A stretch of 64,000 bases of DNA from Amphiura filiformis (Eukaryota; Echinodermata; Ophiuroidea; Amphilepidida; Amphiuridae): assembly GCF_039555335.1 (NCBI RefSeq), contig NC_092635.1:49434052-49498051 (forward strand), given 5' to 3'. A program made the translations under genes and the position numbers. Shown here piece by piece: positions 1 to 9,095 of the stretch. Positions within the stretch are counted from its first letter, which is position 1. Each line of letters opens with the position of its first letter. The notes under the pieces are model-generated. The model did no database searches. It saw only the letters and a program-made list of their open reading frames with translations, and was not told where the DNA came from.

Positions 1-824
1 TTGACCAAGAAAGTCAAACTCCTTCATACAAACATCCAGCCACCAACTCCCCACCCCACCCCACCCCCAAACAGGGGGGTGCCATTCAAACGTTATGAGC
101 ATTTTGAGAATATAATGTGTAATAATGTATGATACTGTAATTTCAAATAATTATGATGCAACACATCTTACAACCTAAAATCAAAATTAATGTTGATATA
201 TAATTATTCCAAAACTCGATGGCAACAATACTGTGTGTGTGTGTGGGGGGAGGGGGGGGGGCTTGGAAGAGGAAGTCTCTGAAGACCCCATATTTAATAG
301 ACGAGATGGGGTCTTTAGTCTTTAGGGGAATCTCATATTATACGGTTCCAAGCATTTGGGTCCGTAATTTGTAGGAAAATACTTCATACCATTATGTTAC
401 CCTTTGGTTCAAATAGGGCACAAATACTTGTTTGTACTATAAAGTTTGCTTTAAAGTTCTACCAATTATGCTTACTTAATCCTCTGTATCGCTTTCATCG
501 CTGTTGCCTACAAAGTCTTCACAATCATGATCTATAAACAGTTCTTGCATATCATCAGGCATAACCTTCTCGAGCCATCTCAGTTCTAGTGATTCTGTCC
601 ATGTCAGCAATGTTTCCAGCCTCATAACTACAAAGGACTGCTGAGCGCCATTCTCTAGCGATAAAGTTTGATCTCAAAATATAAAGTCTCAGTGTATGCT
701 GGTATGGTGGTAGCAATGACACATCAGTGATCTTGTTCTGTTTGGTAAATTTCCGATCAAAGAGTATATACCGGGCCTCGTTGACGCTTTTACACTTTAT
801 GCCATACAGCAAGGCAACATATTC
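1..824. repeat. left arm of 0.8 kb inverted repeat
   Basis: Positions 1-824 read, as reverse complement, almost identically to 1140-1959; differences are mainly the length of a G-run near 245-260 and a few small indels. The arm starts at the window edge, so its true outer limit is unknown. It carries a C-terminal gene fragment on the - strand and about 480 bases of noncoding DNA. The two arms are separated by a 315-base unique spacer, so a single strand could fold into one very long hairpin. Confidence 0.93.
476..824 (-). pseudogene. left-arm copy of PIN/FEN-like gene C-terminus, frameshifted
   Basis: On the - strand this repeats the last ~118 codons of the + strand fragment at 828-1493 (EYVALLYGIKCKSVNEARYI and onward). 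The reading frame is lost near plus position 600, where the sequence between the codons for NIAD and the following TES is 5 bases shorter than in the right arm. The stop and acidic tail remain downstream but in another frame. It has no N-terminal half because the arm ends there. It is a broken duplicate of the other arm. Confidence 0.8.
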
Positions 825-827
825 CGA

Positions 828-1493
828 TCTCATTCTGGTGACATAGATATTGCAATCCTAGCGTTATCACACTTCATTGATGATGGTGCAAGAGTTGTGC
901 TAGATACAAACACAAGCACATATCGCAAGGTTTTTAGAATGAGCGACATAGACCTAACACCAGCACAGAAGACATCGCTGATAGGATTTCATGCCTTCAC
1001 AGGCAATGACTACAACTCCTCCTTTTTTTGTAAAGGTAAACAAACTTGTTGGAAGTTACTTGAATGCAAGCCTAAATTCCTGGATACCTTCTCCAATCTT
1101 GGGGTGTCTTCTGCTGAAACCCTGGAGGCAGACCTTGAAGAATATGTTGCCTTGCTGTATGGCATAAAGTGTAAAAGCGTCAACGAGGCCCGGTATATAC
1201 TCTTTGATCGGAAATTTACCAAACAGAACAAGATCACTGATGTGTCATTGCTACCACCATGCCAGCATACACTGAGACTTCATATTTTGAGATCAAACTT
1301 TATCGCTAGAGAATGGCGCTCAGCAGTCCTTTGTAGTTATGATGCTGGAAACATTGCTGACAATGGATGGACAGAATCACTAGAACTGAGATGGCTCGAG
1401 AAGGTTATGCCTGATGATATGCAAGAACTGTTTATAGATCATGATTGTGAAGACTTTGTAGGCAACAGCGATGAAAGCGATACAGAGGATTAA
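828..1493 (+). pseudogene. C-terminal fragment of PIN/FEN-like nuclease-type protein
   Basis: An open frame runs from the inverted-repeat spacer into the right arm and ends at TAA 1491-1493. A GTG at 897 is only an in-frame codon; no convincing start exists because the 5-prime part is replaced by the inverted arm. Near the start is SGDIDIAILALSHF, resembling the DxDxxxL strand of PIN-like nucleases. It is followed about 40 residues later by GFHAFTGNDYNSSFF and KGKQTCWKLL, resembling the G-x-D-Y and helix-hairpin-helix region of FEN/XPG proteins. The C-terminus is acidic (SDESDTED). Proteins with HAFTGxD...GKGK motifs are common uncharacterised, often repeat-associated, genes in marine invertebrates. 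I judge this a truncated copy, not an active gene. The nuclease assignment is inference from short motifs. Confidence 0.6.
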
Positions 1494-1959
1494 GTAAGCA
1501 TAATTGGTAGAACTTTAAAGCAAACTTTATAGTACAAACAAGTATTTGTGCCCTATTTGAACCAAAGGGTAACATAATGGTATGAAGTATTTTCCTACAA
1601 ATTACGGACCCAAATGCTTGGAACCGTATAATATAAGATTCCCCTAAAGACTAAAGACCCCATCCCGTCTATTAAATATGGGGTCTTCAGAGACTTCCTC
1701 TTCCAGCCCCAGCCCCCCCCCCACACACACACAGTATTGTTGCCATCGAGTTTTGGAATAACATATCAACATTAATTTTGATTTTAGGTTGTAAGATGTG
1801 TTGCAACATAATTATTTGAAATTACGGTATCATACATTATTACACATTATATTCTCAAAATGCTCATAACGCCTGAATGGCACCCCTGTTTGGGGGTGGG
1901 GTGGGGTGGGGAGTTGGTGGCTGGATGTTTGTATGAAGGAGTTTGACTTTCTTGGTCAA
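1140..1959. repeat. right arm of 0.8 kb inverted repeat
   Basis: This is the mirror of 1-824. It holds the intact C-terminal coding part (to 1493), then noncoding DNA with a C-rich/GT-rich patch near 1709-1730, and ends with CTTGGTCAA, the complement of the first bases of the window. After 1959 the sequence is unrelated to what is visible on the left. Confidence 0.93.
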
Positions 1960-3117
1960 GATATACTTAATCTTCATAAAAATCTGGTCATACCAAACAA
2001 AGAATAAACTTTAGGCAAATTTCACTGGTGTTGTTTTTAAATAGGGGCCATTTAGAGACCCCCCTTCTACACCCACCCCTATATTGTTACCACATCAAAT
2101 ATAAAAGGCTTATTTAAATAAGTGGGTTCAATCTTGGCATTAAAAAGAGAGTACTTTATACTATTTTGTGTTTAAGCGTAACTTAGGGTATGTTTTCCTT
2201 TAAAATGGACCCCCCCCCGGAAATAGGGGTCCTTTAGAGACCCCCCTACTACTCTTCCACCCTCCAGATTGTTACCACATCAAATATGTTGGGCTTAATT
2301 TACTAATTGGGTGTACATTATGAGATTTATAAGAGTTTGCTCTACACTATTGTGTTTAAACGTAACTTATGATATTTTATCCTTAAAAAATGGACCCCCC
2401 AGAAAGAACCCCCCCTTTTGTGGGAGCCTGTTCAGGATAGGGGCTTGTTACCCAAGATATTCTTATTCCTCATGAAATTCTGATCTAGAAAAACCATATG
2501 GGATAAGTTTACGCTCCAAGTGACACCCAGCTCATCTACAGCCTGGTCTACTGCACAAAAGTGATGTTCGCTCCCACTAGATATTGAACATATTATAGAC
2601 CGTATTTACACTATTTTTTGCCCCCCCCCCCATCAATGCCCCATCATTTGTTTCAACCGAAACATTTGAACCAGAAGTCCAAATAAAGTTAGTCATTTTG
2701 GTGTGATTTTTAAGCTTACCTATTTTTACTGTTGTGAAAAAGACCTAATAAATGCCCCCTCTTTGAAAATGCAACATCACCACAAGTAAATACTGTACTG
2801 GCTACAGCTTACAGACCCAGTACAGACCAAACACACTAGAAACCCACAAAGACAAGAAAGTGCTCATATTTGGCGAGGCTAGGCGAGAAAAGGTAAAAGA
2901 CAAGGTAGCATACAAGAATTTGTCTTTAAAAAAGACAAGTTCACGGATCAAGTGTATAGTACATGTACTTTGATCTAACATTTAATATTCACATCTAACC
3001 TACTCTGCACTTATTCGACAATAAATAAGTGATATGAGGCTTAATAATGATACCTGCGTCTTGACTCTGGAAAACAATATTTTTAAAAAGCTCATTTTGC
3101 ATTTAGTTTTTAAGCCA
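1960..3117. repeat. noncoding stretch with a diverged tandem pair (2038-2400)
   Basis: No coding signal. Two diverged copies of a ~181 base unit lie at about 2038-2218 and 2219-2400. Each begins AATAGGGG..C.TTTAGAGACC, continues with ATTGTTACCACATCAAATAT, and ends in a C-run after TTTAAA.TGGACCCCCC. C-homopolymers recur (2210-2220, 2620-2630). From 2450 to 3117 I see nothing further. Confidence 0.65.
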
Positions 3118-3690
3118 CCTCGGGACACACCGACACCGCCTGGCTAATAATTATTTGGTGCAGCAGAGACATTAAAATGAATACACGCGTGATCGATACA
3201 CGTGAATTGCTATGCACGATTTTGATATCAGACGAAAATCTTCGGATACCGGGTTAGAAAATGATGAATATCTCCCGTAAATGAATTTTTCTCAAGAAAC
3301 CAGATGTGGTCTCATACACTTGAAAATATGTGTTGAACAGATATGATGGTCGCTAGAATGCGCTTTGAAAATTGGCCGTGCGCTTTGAACTCAAAATCGG
3401 ACCAAAACTCTAATTTTATATTGCGTTGGTCCTGTATGGACTACAACGTGTAGTACAGCTGCACTCACTACTAGGCAGTATAAAAGTCGATGACCATATA
3501 CAAGCCTATTCACGCACAACCAAGATCGATTACCCGGCTATTGTGAGTAGCCTAAGTCATATCCCTTGACTAATTATTCGTCTCAAAGAGCTTCAAAGGT
3601 CTGAACCAAATGGCCAATCGTGGCTGTGGATTCAACCTACCATGGCGATTTCTGCCATGAAGATATAGGGTCGATGACACTGTGCGGGAG
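3118..3690. mobile_element. ~570 bp dispersed DNA element, copy 1
   Basis: It is homologous in reverse orientation to 50335-50900 along its whole length (for example AAAATGATGAATATCTCCCG here and its complement near 50755; CCTACCATGGCGATTTCTGCC-like block near 3637 and 50380). The ends carry imperfect inverted termini: CACACCGACACCGCC on the left, and the complement of CACAGTGTCATCGACCC on the right. No ORF. It is probably a non-autonomous DNA transposon of undetermined superfamily. Confidence 0.7.
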
Positions 3691-3917
3691 CCACCTACAG
3701 GATCTCATTTTGCATTTAGGTTTTTATTGCGTTGCAAAGTAGCAAAACTTTCTTTATATATGGCCCAATCCGTGCCTGGAAAAGGCTATCCCCTCTTACA
3801 ACCTATCAACAGGTCTGATTTCTGTAATGAGGTGTCACCAGGTTTGCAAGAGATAATAATACCAAATATAAAGACCATGAAATTCACCACATCACAACCA
3901 AGCTCACATTGGGACCC

Positions 3918-3990
3918 AATAAAAATTCCTTTAAAAAAGGAATGGGCACCCAATTTGGGTGCCCATTCCTTTTTTAAAGGAATTTTTATT
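3918..3990. repeat. perfect 73-base palindrome
   Basis: A 36-base left arm (3918-3953) and right arm (3955-3990) are exact reverse complements around a single central T at 3954. The centre reads GGGCACCCAATTTGGGTGCCC. The apparent ORFs on both strands across it mirror each other and are not genes. It could form a cruciform or hairpin RNA, be a very young foldback insertion, or be an assembly or cloning artefact. Confidence 0.95.
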
Positions 3991-4572
3991 AACTCATTGC
4001 TAGCTTTTGTTAGGGTCAGGGTGTCAGGGATATTTGTCTTTGTCAATATTATACAGGTTTATACACATGGGTTATTACAAACGTTAATAAACATTCAATT
4101 AACTATAGATAATAGACTTAGTTTTGTGCAATGTAGTTATATTGAACTTTATCTGAAGTAAATAACATGCTACACAGTTTTCTATACAGAATGATGAGGC
4201 CTTTTGTGATGAGGCCTGACCTCGACCTGCTAGTTTTGATTAACCAAATCAGTTATGTGTATTGTCAGCATGTGATGGCTATAAGCCAATTACAAACATG
4301 TTTCTAAAACAGGCAAAACAATTCCTACGCTGGATAGACTCTTGGCTAGGTTAAGTGCTAATAGTAAGTTGTCATGTTGGGCAAGATTAGATAAAGGCAT
4401 ACAAACTAGGGTATGAGATATTGGAAATATTTCCTAGCCTCTTAAGCACATGGTTGGTGGGCTATATAGATATTCAAGACACAGGGTATGTAAGGGACAA
4501 ACTGTGCATATGAGATGTGGGTGCAAGTGGCATCATTTCACTACCTTGAAAAAAGGCGAGGAATGGCTCAGA

Positions 4573-5155
4573 TTAAGTCTTGCTCAGATCCTGGACAAGT
4601 TTGGCAAGGAAAGGCAAGGTACATCCAGCACATCCATACCCTTGTCTGGAATATAAGATTCCACACCACCAAATCACACCATGAAGGTAAATGGCTGGTA
4701 AAAAAAAAATCAGTGTTTTTATTGTAAGAACCACACCGGGATTGATTTCAAAAGAATTAAGGCTCACGTGCCTATCTTTGTGATAGCTGTACTTTGTGGA
4801 TGGTTTTCTCAATATCTAAGCATAAAAAGATTACATTTGTTACAATTATGAAATTTGAGGCACGTTTTTTGTTCTCGAGATCTTCACCAGATGACGTCAC
4901 TACATATAATCAGTGTGCTGTAAGATTGACAGGATGTACATAGTTTTCAACATGTCACTGTGAAAAATCAAGCTTGCAGCTGCTGCTTACCTACCCAATA
5001 TTTGTTGGTTATATGGAAGAACATATCATAAACATTAGGTAACATGGTGTTTTGAATGAAGCAGGGAGGTTTAACAATGAGAAAACGATCAATTCCTCCA
5101 TATCTTTTAATACATACATGAATAGGAACTCTATTTGGCCGTGTGTACCCTGTAT
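4573..5155 (-). pseudogene. inverted relative of the unrecognised 8.7-11.6 kb gene (two exon-like blocks)
   Basis: Read on the - strand, block M1 (about 5150 down to 4991) encodes NRVPIHVCIKRYGGIDRFLI and more, ends in TTGGGTAG and is followed by a strong donor, GTAAGCAG. Block M2 (4694 down to 4573) follows a pyrimidine tract and CAG acceptor, continues in a compatible phase with IYLHGVIWWCGILYSRQ, then PFLAKLVQDLSKT and stop TAA. PFLAKL.QD and YSRQ also occur in the + strand exon at 10664-10845 (PFLAKLAQDAIPHLF), so the two are related and lie in opposite orientation. About 20 bases after the shared part, containing the stop, are extra compared with the + copy. I do not recognise the family. 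It is either a short paralog or a decayed inverted copy. Confidence 0.5.
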
Positions 5156-6198
5156 GACAGACACTCTAAAAACACTGTCTGGCAATGTGCTATATTTAGA
5201 TCACTGAGCAAGATAAAATACAAATTGTCATGATTGTGGAATAGTGGAACACCTGATTTTTTGGCATATTTGTCATGTTTACACATGTCCCAACTTGCAC
5301 CTAAATGGAATCAGCCAAATTTGTTGTGTTTGTAATTGTAGGTCATCAGAGCAAAGTTCGACATGATGTCATAATTCAAGAATTATGACATTATGTCCTC
5401 CTATATAACTGCATGTTAAACGGCCATAATAACCAGCAGGGTTTATTTCACTTTACCTTGTTATATCAGCTCAAATGGACAGAAACCTTTCCCGATAATT
5501 ATTATTAGCATTATTTTAGCATTTTAAGTGCATAATAACAAATTTAAAATTTGAAGGAAATCGTACATTAAGGCTTTAAGCTTACCTGAAAAAGTCTTCT
5601 TACCATGCTAAAGTACATGTAATTATTAATCAGCTAGTCAAGACCATTCCTCTTGTACAAGATATTAATTAAGGCCTATAAGCCTAAACTGAAAAATTGG
5701 GGTTTTGTGGAGTAGGCTAGGTGCTAGTTACTGACTCGGAGACATGACTGAGTTTGGTTTAATGCAGTTGCAGTAATCTGTCTGCTTTCAATTTTATTTT
5801 TGTTCAGATATGACCATGTATGTGACCATCTGCCATCAAGAAACCTACCGCAAACAAGAAAAGCCATTAAAAGAGGATGCTGTGTTTCATGGGTAAGTCC
5901 AACTCACTGAACTATTGCTTTGCCTACTTAACAATAGGTATGGTTATATTAATGTTTGTTTCAACTTGTTCTGTGACTCAATTAAAAATATCTGAAAGGT
6001 TGAGAAACAAAAAATTAGGCCCTGCCTGATTATCATAATTATCTTAATGTTGCTATCTTCAGTAGATAGCACATGGTTAGCAATACACATGCTGCATTAA
6101 TTCTAGTCGGCAACTCGGCATCAATACTTAAACTTGAATAATTTCACTTTTAATGGTCGAGATATGTTGAGAAAGGCTACAGATCATGTATGACCCTT
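5156..6198. repeat. segmental duplication, copy 1
   Basis: This block is repeated downstream in the same orientation. 5156-5235 corresponds to 7415-7471 plus 8253-8300 (interrupted there by a transposon). 5540-6135 corresponds to 8430-9095. 6130-6180 corresponds to 9557-9625. Shared words include GGAAATCGTACATTAA, AAGGCCTATAAGCC and TTCAGATATGACCATGTATG. Copy 2 carries two transposon insertions absent here, so this copy preserves their empty sites. 5236-5540 holds a small inverted patch (TCATAATTCAAGAATTATGA near 5369) and nothing coding. Confidence 0.85.
5808..5892 (+). pseudogene. duplicated exon (copy 1) of the unrecognised gene, 36-base in-frame deletion
   Basis: The sequence is flanked by acceptor TTTTTGTTCAG and donor GTAAGTCC, both identical to those of the exon at 8740-8860. 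The exon reads MTMYVTICHQETYRKQ and then EKPLKEDAVFH. It lacks exactly 36 bases (12 codons, HDEVTEKSFDYL) relative to copy 2, so the frame is kept. No following exon of its own was found before copy 2. It could therefore be a relic, or an alternative first exon spliced to 10664. Confidence 0.6.
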
Positions 6199-6729
<531 letters not shown>

Positions 6730-6840
6730 ATTTGTTACCCCCTGTCTGTTCAAATGCAATACGAAAAATATCACTGGTTTTGAGGTCGTATCACACGAGG
6801 CCGCATTCGTATTGCATGAACAAACAGGGGATAACTAATA

Positions 6841-7283
6841 TTATCATTCAGTAGACATGAATAACGACATTTCATTGGTTAATAGCCAAATAATATAATT
6901 TCGTATTGTTCAGCGTTCATAAATTACCGTACAATATATAGCCGTATTATTCAGCTCTTAATCAGTACCGGGCCTGCATACTCGCGTTGTATTGTACACT
7001 GTGCTGATCGCGTATGCGGTAGAGACGGCAATTATGCGCTACGTCGCGTGCTAAGTGTGCGTCACGCATTGGCAATGGGGCGCTGTATTACATGGCTTGG
7101 CGGCAGTTGCATAACATAAATAAAGCATACATGGAAGAGTGTGGAGTAGGCCAATAACTTGATCATTTTATGATTATATTGTGGTATTATTTAATCGTTA
7201 TTTATTTGTTTGTTTGTTTGTTTGTTTGTTTCGTTATTTATTTGTTTGTTTGTTTGTGTTAAATTCATGTCTACTGAATGATA
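6841..7283. mobile_element. small TIR element, copy 2, with (GTTT)n
   Basis: The first and last 21 bases are perfect inverted repeats (TTATCATTCAGTAGACATGA at 6841; the complement ends at 7283). It lies in tandem with copy 1. A (GTTT)n tract occupies about 7203-7257. No coding content. Confidence 0.8.
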
Positions 7284-7288
7284 AATTC

Positions 7289-7400
7289 GTTATCCCCTGT
7301 CTGTTCATATGCAATACGAAAAATATCACTGGTTTTGAGGTCGTATCACACCTCAAAACCAGTGATATTTTTCGTATTGCATGAACAAACAGGGGATAAC
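7289..7400. repeat. near-perfect hairpin of 52-bp arms
   Basis: Left arm GTTATCCCCTGTCTGTTCAT... (7289) is mirrored by ...GAACAAACAGGGGATAAC (ending 7400), with one mismatch, one 2-base indel and a loop CGTATCAC. The equivalent place after copy 1 (6736-6832) keeps the left arm but has a different inner right arm. Antisense ORFs here are mirror artefacts. Confidence 0.85.
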
Positions 7401-7471
7401 TAATAGTATTTGACATGTATGACAGACACTCTAGAAACACTGTGTGGGGATGCACTATATTTACATACATG

Positions 7472-8252
7472 TACAGCCTGTCTCAAAAAAAATTGTGCAA
7501 GTGAAAAGCGCCCTCTTTGGCAATTAGAAAATACCGTTGTGACATGATGCTTACATCAACGTCAAGGGCACAGTCTTAGCTCTCAAATACCGTTTGTTCT
7601 GTTCAATTTGCTCTTATTAATCTCGAGATATGTTTAATTAACAACGAAAGGGTAAAATCACAATTGTGTCACTTTTACTAGTGGTTGATGCGTCTAATGC
7701 ACTCCCCCCTTCGGGGCTCGTGCATTAGATGCATCAACACCAGCGTGCGTGCATTATTTTGTCTAATTTCATTAATTTGTCAAATTTCATGAACTTGTCT
7801 AAGTTCATTAAGATTAACCTATAAGTGTGCAATATTTGTTTGTCTTTTAACATGTCTTGAATGACAAAGAGAACAGTATTTACCATGGTAAAATCATTGA
7901 CATGCACATTTGTATTTAATTTTACAGCAGAATGTGAAATATTTATTTATCGTTTAATTTGTCGTAAGTGGAAAAAGAGAATCATTATACCTTCATCATG
8001 ATAAAACACTAAAAACAATTTTGTATTGTTGTGTAATTGATGCATTCTTTTGATTTCACGAAGGAACTCTTGATAAACTTGATGATATCATTGATTTACA
8101 TGTACAGCCCTCTTCCCTAGTAAAAGTGGCACAATTGTGATTTTACCCTTTCGTTGTTAAGTAAGCATATCTCGCATTATGTCACAACTGTATTTTCTAA
8201 TTGCCACAGAGGGCGCTTTTCACTTGCACAATTTTTTTTGAGACAGGCTGTA
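7472..8252. mobile_element. Tc1/mariner-like non-autonomous element (781 bp)
   Basis: The termini TACAGCCTGTCTCAAAAAAA and its complement are flanked by TA, as in mariner-type elements. Inverted identity continues inward for about 80 bases (GTGCAAGTGAAAAGCGCCCT) and again at AAAGGGTAAAATCACAATTG. An internal hairpin is built on GCGTCTAATGCA / TGCATTAGATGC (7688-7738). The paralogous block at 5183-5210 lacks the element. No transposase ORF. Confidence 0.8.
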
Positions 8253-8429
8253 CATATGTAGATCACTGAGCAAGATAAAATACAAATTGTGGAATAGTAT
8301 ATAACCAGATTTGTCTGTTTTGGTGTAAGTTTTTGCTCATTTGCATTACATGGGGGTGGGGGGCTAGATATGAGGATTTGGAAATATGCTCAAAAATGGC
8401 TTCAGATTGAATTTTGAAAGTTAAAGATT

Positions 8430-9095
8430 TCCTTCAAATTTAAAATTTGAAGGAAATCGTACATTAAAACTTTAAGCTTACCTGAAAAAGTATTCTTACC
8501 ATGCTCAAGTACATGTAATTATTTATCAGCTAGTCTAGACCATTCTTCTTGCACAAGATATTAATTACCATTCTTCTTGCACAAGATATTAATTAAGGCC
8601 TATAAGCCTAACCTGAAAAATTGGGGTTTTGTCAAGTAGCCTGGCCAGGTGCTAGTTACTGACTCTGAGACATGACCGAGTTTGGTTTAATTAATGCAGC
8701 TGCAGTAATCTGTCTGATTTCAATTTTGTTTTTGTTCAGATATGACCATGTATGTGACCATCTGGCATCATGATGAAGTTACAGAAAAATCCTTTGACTA
8801 TTTACAAGAAAACCGCCGCAAACAAGAAAAGCCTTTAAAAAGGGATGCTGTGTTTCATGGGTAAGTCCAACTCACTGAACTATCACTTTGCCTACTTGAC
8901 AATAGGTATGGCTATATTAATCTTTGTTTCAACTTTAACATGTGTTCTGTGACTCAATTAAAAACATCTGAAAGGCTGAGAAGCAACAAATTAGGCCCTG
9001 CCTGATTATCATATCTTAATGTTACTATCTTCAGTAGATAGCACATGGTTAGCAATACACATGCTGCATTAATTTGAGTCGGCATCAATACTTAA
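8430..9095. repeat. segmental duplication, copy 2
   Basis: Homologous to 5540-6135, including the exon and its flanking intron sequence. A 30-base direct repeat (CATTCTTCTTGCACAAGATA) is present twice here (8543 and 8571) and once in copy 1. Beyond the TTAA element the homology resumes at 9557. Confidence 0.85.

Noticed and set aside
3682-4161. Overlapping ORFs on both strands around 3.9 kb
   Set aside because: They owe their similarity to the perfect palindrome; no coding homology.
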